64,000 nucleotides of DNA, taken from Caulobacter sp. GTDB lineage: Bacteria; Pseudomonadota; Alphaproteobacteria; Caulobacterales; Caulobacteraceae. The notes beneath the pieces were generated by a model. It ran no database searches, had not been told where the DNA came from, and worked only from the letters and a program-made list of their open reading frames with translations. Every line of letters begins with the position of its first letter. Position 1 is the first letter of the stretch. Both the position numbers and the translations under genes were made by a program. The stretch spans positions 496,001 through 560,000 of the forward strand of contig JAUXVF010000031.1 of the NCBI GenBank assembly GCA_030680355.1, written 5' to 3'. Below are positions 51,502 to 60,149 of the stretch, piece by piece.

Positions 51502-52020
51502 TCAGGAGGGGCGCGGCGTAGTCGGGGAGGGCCGCCGCCGTGGCAGCGCCTCCCATTCCCGGCGCAGCATCGAATAGAGGTGCGACGAATAATGGACGCC
51601 ATCGTCGTGGCGATAGACCTCCCGCAGCGTGCCCTCGTGGACGAAACCCTCGCGGCGATAGACGTGCTGGGCCCTGGGGTTGCTGCTGGTCACGTCCAGT
51701 TCGAAACGATTGGCGGGCGTGGTCTCGAACACCAGGTCGATCAGGGCCGGCATCAGTCGGCGGCTCAGGCCGGTGTCGGTGGCCGCCGCGCCGAGCCGTT
51801 TGAGCAGGACAATCTGGTTGGGATCTTCGAGTTTCGACAGGATGGCGAAGGCCAGAACCCGGCCGTCTTCGCGCCAGACCAGGTACCGTTCATTGGCCGA
51901 GGCCATGCGGGCGGCATGCTCCTGCGCATCGAAATGGGCGATGAACAGCGCGTAGGCCGGATCCCGCTCGATGGCCATGATCACCGGGATGTCGTCGGGC
52001 GTGGCGGGTTCAAGGGACAT
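51502..52020 (-). CDS. GNAT family N-acetyltransferase
   Basis: NRFELDVTSSNPRAQHVYRREGFVHEGTLREVYRHDDGVHYSSHLYSML. Confidence 0.9.
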   Translation of the reverse strand: MSLEPATPDDIPVIMAIERDPAYALFIAHFDAQEHAARMASANERYLVWREDGRVLAFAILSKLEDPNQIVLLKRLGAAATDTGLSRRLMPALIDLVFETTPANRFELDVTSSNPRAQHVYRREGFVHEGTLREVYRHDDGVHYSSHLYSMLRREWEALPRRRPSPTTPRPS

Positions 52021-52129
52021 GGCGGAACAATCGGATCATCGCCGCGCGCGGGCAAGCCCGTCTTGACCGGCATCAAGGCGCGGCGCCAGTCTCAGGGGCA
52101 GTCTGGCGACCTATCCGGAAGGACATCCG

Positions 52130-52279
52130 ATGATCCGCAACGCCCGTCTGTACGCGCTCTGTCTCGCCCTTGCCGCCGTCTCGGCCTGCACGCCGCCGGC
52201 GACGCCGCCCAACGTGGTGCCGCCGAAGACCGACGGCAATGTCGCGCCATCGCCAACGCCGCCGCCGGCGCGACCCTGA
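52130..52279 (+). CDS. Small proline-rich lipoprotein (49 aa)
   Basis: MIRNARLYALCLALAAVSACTPPATPPNVVPPKTDGNVAPSPTPPPARP*; lipobox AVSAC; not in ORF track. Confidence 0.6.
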   Translation: MIRNARLYALCLALAAVSACTPPATPPNVVPPKTDGNVAPSPTPPPARP

Positions 52280-52282
52280 CCG

Positions 52283-52789
52283 CTACAGCCGCCGCGACAC
52301 CTTCTTGATCACGCCGGAGAAGGTCATCATCGGCCGCCCGACGGTGGAGATCATGCCGCGGATGAAGACCATCGACTTGCCGGCCTTGACCACCTCGCCG
52401 GTCGCCTCGACCAGATCGCCGACATGGGCGGGACCGACGAACTCGCCGTTCAGGCTGACGGTGACCGCATGGGTGTCGCGCAGTTCGTTCCAGGCCAGGG
52501 CGAACAGGGCGAAGTCGGCGAAGGTCATCATGCAACCGCCGTGCATGAAGCCGCCGCCGTTCATGTGCTTGGTCTCGGCCCGGAAGCCGCAACGGATAAC
52601 GCCGCCGTCCTCCTCACGGAAATAGAAGGGGCCGGACTGATCCTCGAACGGGTCGCCATTGCGCCAGGTGCGCCAGCCGGCCCAGGGGCCGTCGGTGACC
52701 AGCTCGGGGCCACCGGGGGTTTCATTGCCGCCGTCCATACTCGCGTCTCCAGATGCCGTGGTGGCTGATAGTCGGACCTGGAGGATCAC
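52283..52789 (-). CDS. PaaI-family thioesterase
   Basis: HMNGGGFMHGGCMMTFADFALFALAWNEL; start may be internal (MDGGNETPGG). Confidence 0.82.
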   Translation of the reverse strand: MILQVRLSATTASGDASMDGGNETPGGPELVTDGPWAGWRTWRNGDPFEDQSGPFYFREEDGGVIRCGFRAETKHMNGGGFMHGGCMMTFADFALFALAWNELRDTHAVTVSLNGEFVGPAHVGDLVEATGEVVKAGKSMVFIRGMISTVGRPMMTFSGVIKKVSRRL

Positions 52790-52830
52790 TCAAGGCGGGG
52801 CGCGCTCGCGGATTGATGCGCGGCGAGGGG

Positions 52831-53208
52831 TCAGTCCTGGCCCTGGTCTCCGTCGGCCATGCTGCGCGCCAGCTGCATCAGGGCGGCGCGGGCGCGCGGG
52901 TTCCCGATGGCGGTGAAGGCCTCGACCAGTTCGGCGACGCCGGGGCTGGCCAGTCGGGCCAGGGCGTTGCCGTCGAGATGGCCGGCCGAGCCGCTTTCTT
53001 CCCCAAACAGATAGGCGACCGAACATTCCAGCCGTTCGGCGATGCGCACCAGCATCGAAGCCGATACCCGGTTGGCGCCGCGTTCATATTTCTGGATCTG
53101 CTGGAAGGTCAGGCCCAGATGGACGCCGAGAACCGACTGACTGAGACCCAGTTCGCGTCGGCGTATGCGGATCCGGGCGCCGACACCGATGTCGATTGGG
53201 TCTGCCAT
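52831..53208 (-). CDS. XRE family HTH transcriptional regulator
   Basis: GARIRIRRRELGLSQSVLGVHLGLTFQQIQKYERGANRVSASMLVRIAERL. Confidence 0.92.
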   Translation of the reverse strand: MADPIDIGVGARIRIRRRELGLSQSVLGVHLGLTFQQIQKYERGANRVSASMLVRIAERLECSVAYLFGEESGSAGHLDGNALARLASPGVAELVEAFTAIGNPRARAALMQLARSMADGDQGQD

Positions 53209-53283
53209 TCTTCATACTCTCCCGAGGATGCGCCGCCTGCGTCTAACGGCGTCTTAGGTTCGGCGACTCTGCCAAGAGGGACT

Positions 53284-53499
53284 CTAGTGAGCGGTTTCCT
53301 GTCTGGCGAGTATGGAAGAGATATCATTGATCAGCGAAATCGCGGCGATTTCGTCGTCGGCGTCGTCAGCATCCGCAACCTTTCGGAGAAGGACGTTCAG
53401 TATTCGCCTATGGCTAGGTTCCAGTTGACCAATGAGATCGAGAAAGATTTGTTCCTCCGTCAGGGCGCGTAGCGTGTCATTTCGACACGGACGGGTCAT
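53284..53499 (-). CDS. Hypothetical 71-aa protein coupled to luxI
   Basis: ATGA overlap with luxI stop (53496-53499); MTRPCRNDTLRALTEEQIFLDLIGQLEPSHRRILNVLLRKVADADDADDEIAAISLINDISSILARQETAH. Confidence 0.65.
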   Translation of the reverse strand: MTRPCRNDTLRALTEEQIFLDLIGQLEPSHRRILNVLLRKVADADDADDEIAAISLINDISSILARQETAH

Positions 53500-54191
53500 G
53501 CGTGCACCCCGCTATGCTCTTTGGCGCGGTGGTTCTGCTCGATTTGTGCCCCGGTGACGCCTGTCGCGACGGCGACCGGCGGGGCCTCGAAGGCCTGGGG
53601 CGCCAACATCGCATGCTGGCGACGCAGGCGGTTGATGAGATCGTCGGTGACTGGGATTTCGAATCCGACCGCCGCGCCCCCCTCCGGGTAGACCACCGGC
53701 AGTCCCAGCGGCCTGAGGTCGAGCCAGGCGCGAAGCCCATAGGCCAGCAGGCCGACATCCACCGAGCCGACGATCCGCGCGATCTTCCGGGCCCGGGCGG
53801 CCTCAAGCATGGCCACCCGGAACTCCGCGCTCCGCCGCTTGGCCTCGCCGACGGACCGCCCCTGGGCGTTGGCCAGGTGGCGGGCCATTTCCCAGATGTC
53901 GGGCCGGCGAAGGGTTTCAGCGCCGTCCTCGACGCAGCCGGCCATTTCATCGAGCAGGATGCTCCAGTCGAGCACCGGCCGCAGCCGAACGCTGACCTGC
54001 AGGCCGCCGTGGTCGTCCAGCATCATCAGATAGACGGCCTGCTCGTCGTCGCCGCGGTCATATTCGCCGCCGTTGTGCTCCTGCAGTTTCCATCCCTTGC
54101 CGACGATGAACGCTTCGCGCCGCATGCGGTGCATGGCGGCGATCTGTTGCGCATAGACGCCGCGAAGGGCGTGTGTGACGACGTGGATCAT
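53496..54191 (-). CDS. luxI: LuxI-family acyl-homoserine-lactone synthase
   Basis: MHRMRREAFIVGKGWKL...GGEYDRGDDEQAVYLMMLDDHGGLQVSVRLRPV; adjacent to LuxR; RBS GGGAGG. Confidence 0.85.
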   Translation of the reverse strand: MIHVVTHALRGVYAQQIAAMHRMRREAFIVGKGWKLQEHNGGEYDRGDDEQAVYLMMLDDHGGLQVSVRLRPVLDWSILLDEMAGCVEDGAETLRRPDIWEMARHLANAQGRSVGEAKRRSAEFRVAMLEAARARKIARIVGSVDVGLLAYGLRAWLDLRPLGLPVVYPEGGAAVGFEIPVTDDLINRLRRQHAMLAPQAFEAPPVAVATGVTGAQIEQNHRAKEHSGVHA

Positions 54192-54204
54192 GACCAGCCT
54201 CCCT

Positions 54205-54225
54205 TAGGTCCCATGGAGGGTCCTA
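54205..54225. promoter_or_regulatory. Imperfect inverted repeat upstream of luxI (possible lux-box-like or RBS-proximal operator)
   Basis: TAGGtCCC-atgga-GGGtCCTA, 14-34 nt upstream of the luxI ATG. Confidence 0.4.
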
Positions 54226-54269
54226 CGGGCCGGCGGGCTGGCCTATGGGGCGTTTAACCCCATTGATTT

Positions 54270-55016
54270 CTAGCTCAGGGGCGGCTGCACCAGCCCCAGG
54301 GCGAAGGCCCGCCAGGCCAGGCTGGCGCGACTGCTGACGCCCAGCTTGGTCTTGGCTGCTTCCACATGGTGGTTGGCGGTCTTTTTCGAGATCGAGAGGA
54401 TGCGGCCGATGTCGCTGTCGGACTTGCCCAGGCACACCCAGTAGACGCATTCGGCTTCGCGCCAGGTCAGCGGCTTTTCCAGTTCCTGGGGCGGCTCGGG
54501 GCGGTCGAAAAACCCTTCGCCGGCCACCGCGAAAAGACTGGCCAGGGCGTGGGCGGTCGACCGTTCGGCGCTGTCCACCTGGCGACCGCGATCCAGGGTC
54601 AGATTGACGATTGAGAGCCCGCCGTCGATGCCCCGCACCGGACAGATCAGGGTGTCGGCGCCCCACCATTCAAACGCCTCGCCAAACAGCGTGGCCGTTC
54701 TCGCCTCGACGCCACGGGCGGCCGCCTCGGTCCAGGTGAACGGGTCGCGCGATTGGAAGGACATCGGAATAGCCGTGTCGAACCGGCTGTAATGGTTGGC
54801 GAAATAGTGATCGACCCAGCCGTCCGGCGCGGTCCCGAAAACGGGCCGGGGCGGCAGAACCTGACCGTTCGCCGACAGGCGGATATAGACGGCGCTCTTG
54901 AAACCGAGCGCCTCGACGGCCTGGATGAACTGGCTGTTGAGTTCGTCGAGCGTGCCGATGCCCTGGGCGTCCCGCAGAAAACGGAACACGGTGGACCTGG
55001 ACGGTTCGTCGAGCAT
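54270..55016 (-). CDS. luxR: LuxR family autoinducer-binding transcriptional regulator
   Basis: N-terminal autoinducer-binding region; C-terminal LTWREAECVYWVCLGKSDSDIGRILSISKKTANHHVEAAKTKLGVSSRASL; start at 55016 with GAGGGA RBS. Confidence 0.9.
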   Translation of the reverse strand: MLDEPSRSTVFRFLRDAQGIGTLDELNSQFIQAVEALGFKSAVYIRLSANGQVLPPRPVFGTAPDGWVDHYFANHYSRFDTAIPMSFQSRDPFTWTEAAARGVEARTATLFGEAFEWWGADTLICPVRGIDGGLSIVNLTLDRGRQVDSAERSTAHALASLFAVAGEGFFDRPEPPQELEKPLTWREAECVYWVCLGKSDSDIGRILSISKKTANHHVEAAKTKLGVSSRASLAWRAFALGLVQPPLS

Positions 55017-55198
55017 GATCGCTTCCCTCGGACAGCGAGCGTAGTGCCGGCGGTAGGGCTTGGGAACCGTCACGACCGCGTGGGGGCGTGTTTTGGGTAA
55101 TCCGGCGACCCAGGACGACGCCCGGTTGCGGCGCCGGCCGGCTTTGCCTACAGCGGGGCGGCCTCTGGCCCGTCGCCACTGTCCCCGGAACCCGTCTC

Positions 55199-55441
55199 AT
55201 GACGCCCTCGCCGATCGAAGACGCCATCCTCGCCCTGTTGACGGCCATGCCGGCCGGGAAGAGCATCGATCCGTCCGATGTCGCGCGGGCCATCCAGCCG
55301 GAACGCTGGCAACGGGCGCTGCCCCAGGTTCGCGCCACGGCCGTCGGCATGGCCCGGGAGGGACGCCTGGTGATCACCCGGCACGGCAAGCCCGCCAACC
55401 CCGACCTGTTCAAGGGCGTCTACCGGCTGCGGCTGCCCTGA
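55199..55441 (+). CDS. DUF3253 domain-containing protein
   Basis: IEDAILALLTAMPAGKSIDPSDVARAIQPERWQRALPQVRATAVGMAREGRLVITRHGKP. Confidence 0.85.
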   Translation: MTPSPIEDAILALLTAMPAGKSIDPSDVARAIQPERWQRALPQVRATAVGMAREGRLVITRHGKPANPDLFKGVYRLRLP

Positions 55442-55490
55442 CGGGGTCTCCCGCCATGTCTTCGCCAAACTGTCGCGCGCATCTGGGGTC

Positions 55491-56498
55491 ATGAACCGTC
55501 GAGATCTCGTCTTCGCCGGCGCGGCGGCCCTGGCCGGCTGCGCCCCGACCGTCCAGCTGGCCGGATCGCCTGGTCCCGGGTTTTCCGGCCCGCGGCTGGA
55601 GGGCGATGTCTTTGTCAGTTTTGACGGCGCCCGGCTGGGCTTGACCCGCTGGGCGGCGCCGTCGGGTCCGACCGCGGTCGTGGTCAGTCTGCACGGCATG
55701 AACGACTACGCCAACGCCTTCCATTTCGCCGCTCCGGTCTGGGCCGCGCGAGGGATCGCCACCTACGCCTTCGATCAGCGGGGCTTTGGCCGCTCGCCAG
55801 GGCGCGGAATCTGGGGCGGTGAAACCCTGATGACCGAGGACCTGCGGCTGTTCGTCGATCTGGTCAAAAGCCGTCATCCCGGCGTGCCGGTGGTGGTGGC
55901 CGGCGAGAGCATGGGCGGGGCGGTGGCCATCGCCGCCTTCGCCTCGGACCGGCCGCCGGCGGCCGACCGTCTGGTGCTGATGGCGCCCGCGGTCTGGGGC
56001 TGGTCGCGGCAGCCGCTGCCCTACAAGACGGCCCTGTGGTTCACGGCGCATCTGGCCGGGGAGACGGTGCTTCGTCCGCCGGGCTGGGTGACCGACCGGG
56101 TCCATCCCAGCGACAATTACGAGGAGCTGGTCGCCATGGGCCGGGACCCGCTGATGATCTGGGGCGCCCGTAACGACACCCTCTACGGCCTCGTCGATCT
56201 GATGGAATCGGCCTGGGCGGGCATTGGGCGGATCGCCGCACCGGTCGGGTATTTCTACGGGGCCCATGACGAGGTGATCCCGAAGCGGCCCAGTTTTGAA
56301 GCGGCGGGCCTGCTCAAGTCCACTGATCGCACGGCCTATTACGCAAACGGCTACCACCTGCTGATGCGGGACAAGCAGCGGGCCGCGGTGATCGCCGACG
56401 TCGCCGCCTTCATTCTCGATCCCACCGCGCCGCTGGTGTCGGGCGTGCCCGCCATGCCGCGCGCGACCCTGACCCCGGGACGCATTTCCGGGTTGTGA
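55491..56498 (+). CDS. Alpha/beta hydrolase (lysophospholipase-like), lipoprotein-like signal
   Basis: AALAGCAPT; VSLHGMNDYANAFH, VVVAGESMGGAVAIAAF, GAHDEVIPKR. Confidence 0.9.
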   Translation: MNRRDLVFAGAAALAGCAPTVQLAGSPGPGFSGPRLEGDVFVSFDGARLGLTRWAAPSGPTAVVVSLHGMNDYANAFHFAAPVWAARGIATYAFDQRGFGRSPGRGIWGGETLMTEDLRLFVDLVKSRHPGVPVVVAGESMGGAVAIAAFASDRPPAADRLVLMAPAVWGWSRQPLPYKTALWFTAHLAGETVLRPPGWVTDRVHPSDNYEELVAMGRDPLMIWGARNDTLYGLVDLMESAWAGIGRIAAPVGYFYGAHDEVIPKRPSFEAAGLLKSTDRTAYYANGYHLLMRDKQRAAVIADVAAFILDPTAPLVSGVPAMPRATLTPGRISGL

Positions 56499-56559
56499 GC
56501 AGGACCGCCGAGGGGTAAATCGTCCGGCATATTCCTTCCCAAATCGGCGAAGTTTCGGC

Positions 56560-57636
56560 ATGTCTGTTTTCGATTCACCGGCCTTTGAGAACCATGAAGG
56601 CGTTCATTCGGTCTTTGACGAAAAGACCGGCCTGAAGGCGATTATCGCCGTTCACTCCACGGCGCGAGGGCCGGCCGCCGGCGGCTGCCGTATGTGGCCC
56701 TACGCGAGCGGCGAGGCGGCCCTGACCGACGCGCTGAAACTGTCGCGGGCGATGTCCTACAAGAACGCCATGGCCGACATCCCGCTGGGTGGCGGCAAGG
56801 CGGTGATCATCGGCGATTCCCGCACCGACAAGACCCCGGCCCTGTTCGAGGCTTTCGGTCGCGCGGTGGACGGCCTGGGCGGTCGCTACTGGACGGCCGA
56901 GGACGTCGGCGTCTCGCCTGCCGATCTGGCCCATGCCCGCAAACACACCCGCTTTGTCGCCGGGCTCGACGGTCACCCGGCCGCGTCCGGCGACCCCAGT
57001 CCGGTCACCGCCGAGGGCGTGTTTCGCGGTGTGCGGCTGTGTGTCGAGCGCGCCTATGACCGCGACCTCAAGGGAGTCACCGTGGCCATCCAGGGCGTCG
57101 GCCATGTCGGAGCCTGGCTCGCCGACAAGCTGCACGCCGCCGGCGCCCGGCTGATCATCACCGACGTCAATCCGGCCGCCCTGGCCCAGGTCGCCGGCCG
57201 CACGGGCGCGACCATCGTCGCGCCGGACGCCATCTTCGACGCCGAGGCCGAGGTCTTCGCGCCCTGCGCCCTGGGCGGGGCGCTCAACGCCGACACCCTG
57301 GGCCGACTGAAGGGCAGGGTGGTGGCCGGCGCGGCCAACAACCAGCTGGCGTCGCCGGATGTGGGTCAGCTCCTGTTCGAGCGGGGACGGCTCTATGCGC
57401 CCGACTACGTCATCAATGGCGGCGGCATCATCAATGTGGCGGCCGAGATCGCCGCGCTCGAGGCCAGCGCCGCCTTTGACCCGGCCTGGGTCGAGAGCAG
57501 GCTGCAGCGTCTGATGACGACGCTGGGCGAAGTGCTGGACCGGTCGATCGTCGAACGGCGGCCGACCCACGAGGTCGCTGACGAACTGGCCAAGGCCCGG
57601 ATCGCTGGAGCCGAGGCGGCGCGCCGGGCGGCCTAA
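56560..57636 (+). CDS. Glu/Leu/Phe/Val dehydrogenase (leucine dehydrogenase-like)
   Basis: GPAAGGCRMWPYASGEAALTDALKLSRAMSYKNAMADIPLGGGKAVIIGD. Confidence 0.94.
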   Translation: MSVFDSPAFENHEGVHSVFDEKTGLKAIIAVHSTARGPAAGGCRMWPYASGEAALTDALKLSRAMSYKNAMADIPLGGGKAVIIGDSRTDKTPALFEAFGRAVDGLGGRYWTAEDVGVSPADLAHARKHTRFVAGLDGHPAASGDPSPVTAEGVFRGVRLCVERAYDRDLKGVTVAIQGVGHVGAWLADKLHAAGARLIITDVNPAALAQVAGRTGATIVAPDAIFDAEAEVFAPCALGGALNADTLGRLKGRVVAGAANNQLASPDVGQLLFERGRLYAPDYVINGGGIINVAAEIAALEASAAFDPAWVESRLQRLMTTLGEVLDRSIVERRPTHEVADELAKARIAGAEAARRAA

Positions 57637-59057
57637 CGCGCGCCGCTGATCGACGCCCCGGCCGACCGGTCGAGCCGCCAGTAGACGAGCCCGGCCAGCA
57701 GCGTCGTCGCTCCGACGGCCAGATAGGGCAGGGTGAACCGGTCGGGCGTCAGCGCGCCGTCCTCGCCCAGGGCCAGATGCAGCATCAGACCGCCGAAACT
57801 GACCCCCAGGGCCAGCCCGACCTGCTGGGTGACCACCGCCAGGGTGGAGGCTGCCGCGATGGCGCTCTGCGGCACGTCGGCATAGGCAATGGTGTTGTTG
57901 GCGATGAACTGGCTGGAGCGGGCGAACCCGGCCACGCCAAGCAGGGTCATGATCATCCACACCGGCGTCGCCGAGGTGAAGAAGCCCGGCGCCGACGCCA
58001 GGACGGCGGTCACGCCGACCAAGGCCAGAAGGGTCGTCCGGAAGCCCCAGCGCTTGAGCATCGGCGCTGCGAAGGGCCGGGCCATGAACACGCCCAGCCC
58101 GCCGGCCAGCGTCACCGATCCGGCCTGTAACGGCGTCCAGCCCAGCGCCATCTGGAGCAGCAGCGGCATCAGGAACGGCCCGGCGCCCACGCCCATGCGC
58201 ATCAGGGAGCCGCCGATCAGGCTGGCGCGGTAGGTCGGATAGCGCAGCAGATCGAGCTGCAGAATGGGGCGGGTCTTGCGGCGCGACAGCCGCACATAGC
58301 CCCAGCCGCAGAGGCCGGCGCCGACGGCCAGCGCAACCTGGACCGGCCAGGGAACCAGGTCCAGACCACCGGTCTCGGCCACAAGGACGATGCCGACGAT
58401 CGCCGCCGCGGCCAGGCCAAACCCGCTCCAGTCGAAACGGCCGGGGTTGCTGCTGGGCAACCTCGGGACGAACCGCAGCACGGCCGCCATGCCCAGCAGG
58501 CCGATGGGCAGGTTGATGAAGAAGATCCACGGCCAGTCAGCCACCGACAGCACGAACCCGGCCAGCGGCGGTCCGATCAGCGGCCCCAGCAGGGCCGGCA
58601 TGGTGAACCAGCCCATGGCGCGGATCAGATCGGCCCGCGGCGCCGATCCGACCACGATCAGCCGGGCCACCGGGGTCATCATCGCCCCGCCTGCGCCCTG
58701 GATGATCCGCGCTGCGACCAGTTCGCCCAGCGATCCCGACAAGCCGCACAGGGCCGAGCCGATCAGGAAGACGGCCATGGCGGCCAGGAACACCCGGCGG
58801 GGCTGAAAACGTTCGGCGGCCCAGCCGCTGATCGGCACGAACACCGCCAGGGCCAGGATGTAGGAGGTCAGGGCCAGCTTGAGGTGCACCGGATCGGCGT
58901 TGAAGGCCCGGGCCAGGGTCGGTAGGGCGGTCGACAGCGCCGTGGAGTCGATGAACTCCATGAACAGGGCGCTGGCCACGGCCAGATAGGCGATGCGCGG
59001 AACGGGAGAGGCGGGCGGCGCGTCGGGCCCGGCCGGATCATGCGCGATGTCTGACAC
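57633..59057 (-). CDS. MFS transporter, DHA2-like drug efflux family
   Basis: FMEFIDSTALSTALPTLARAFNADPVHLKLALTSYILALAVFVPISGWAAERF. Confidence 0.92.
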   Translation of the reverse strand: MSDIAHDPAGPDAPPASPVPRIAYLAVASALFMEFIDSTALSTALPTLARAFNADPVHLKLALTSYILALAVFVPISGWAAERFQPRRVFLAAMAVFLIGSALCGLSGSLGELVAARIIQGAGGAMMTPVARLIVVGSAPRADLIRAMGWFTMPALLGPLIGPPLAGFVLSVADWPWIFFINLPIGLLGMAAVLRFVPRLPSSNPGRFDWSGFGLAAAAIVGIVLVAETGGLDLVPWPVQVALAVGAGLCGWGYVRLSRRKTRPILQLDLLRYPTYRASLIGGSLMRMGVGAGPFLMPLLLQMALGWTPLQAGSVTLAGGLGVFMARPFAAPMLKRWGFRTTLLALVGVTAVLASAPGFFTSATPVWMIMTLLGVAGFARSSQFIANNTIAYADVPQSAIAAASTLAVVTQQVGLALGVSFGGLMLHLALGEDGALTPDRFTLPYLAVGATTLLAGLVYWRLDRSAGASISGAR

Positions 59058-59143
59058 CTGCCGGTGTTAGCGCCGCGCGGGCGCGCCCTTCAAACGGAAT
59101 CGCGCCTGATCGTCGGAAAACGTGCGCGTGCGGCCAGGGCCGA

Positions 59144-60034
59144 CTATCGGGCCCGGGGCAGGGTCTGTTCGTAATTCACCTTGGGCGGCGCGCGGCCGGT
59201 CACAGAGAAGCTGACCCCGACCACGGTGTCCTCGCGTGAAACGCCGTAGGCGCTGATCTCGCGGCGGGCGGCGCTCAATGAGGCCTGCCGGGAACCCTTG
59301 CGCCAGCCGATGCCCAGTTGGGCCTTGCCGAATTCGGCGAGCTTTTCCACTGACCAGCCGGCGGGACGCCAGCCGCGGGCGGGGTCGCGGACAAGGTTGA
59401 GCCCGAAGGCCTCTCCCGAGCCGGCGGCGAACAGGAACCACCGTCCCCGTTTGCGAAGGGCGGGGCTGGTCGTCACCCGCAGCGTCAGGGTCTTGGCGTC
59501 GAACATCGGCGGCGGGCGGCTCGGCCGGGCCACGGCAAGCGACTCGTTGAACACCGTCGAGTCGACGTCCAGGCCCGAGCCGGGCGCGGCGATGTCCTGG
59601 TCGCTGACCGTCAGGCTGATGCGGGGTGTGCGAGGCTCGGGGGCGGAGGTGCTCGGCGGCGACCATGACACCCGTGACAGCGGCACTGAAATCGGCGTCG
59701 AAGAAACGGCGTCGACGTCGAGCGACGCCATCCGTGTCGGCTGGGTCGCGGGGTCCTGCGCTCCGGGGATGGGAATGATGGGCTCGATCTCCGCGCCGCC
59801 CGCCAGCGCGATGGTCGGGCGGTTCTCGGCCCAGCGGCCGGTGCGGATCGGGGCGTCGGGATCATCGGTCACCCGCGGGGTGGAGCCGGTGAAGGCGGCG
59901 TCGAAGCGGGCGCCCGACAACAGGGCCTCGGAGCCAAGGCCGTCAGTCGCCGCCCCGATGCCGGAAGCGGGGCCCAGCATCAGGGTTGCGGTCATCAGGA
60001 CCGCAACGACTACCGTGGCCTTCGTCGCGCGCAT
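59144..60034 (-). CDS. Hypothetical exported protein
   Basis: 296 aa with N-terminal signal. Confidence 0.65.
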   Translation of the reverse strand: MRATKATVVVAVLMTATLMLGPASGIGAATDGLGSEALLSGARFDAAFTGSTPRVTDDPDAPIRTGRWAENRPTIALAGGAEIEPIIPIPGAQDPATQPTRMASLDVDAVSSTPISVPLSRVSWSPPSTSAPEPRTPRISLTVSDQDIAAPGSGLDVDSTVFNESLAVARPSRPPPMFDAKTLTLRVTTSPALRKRGRWFLFAAGSGEAFGLNLVRDPARGWRPAGWSVEKLAEFGKAQLGIGWRKGSRQASLSAARREISAYGVSREDTVVGVSFSVTGRAPPKVNYEQTLPRAR

Positions 60035-60149
60035 GGCGCATCACCCCGAAATTCTATCCGCTCAATGCAATCGTTAACGAGTAACAACGGTCACGCAAGC
60101 CCGCTCCCTGTTCAGGCGAGGCGTTTTGGGTAACTGGCCGGCCGGACTC

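Noticed and set aside
56575-58530. 651-aa minus-strand ORF
   Set aside because: Low-complexity shadow of leucine dehydrogenase-like gene and an alternative frame of the DHA2 transporter.
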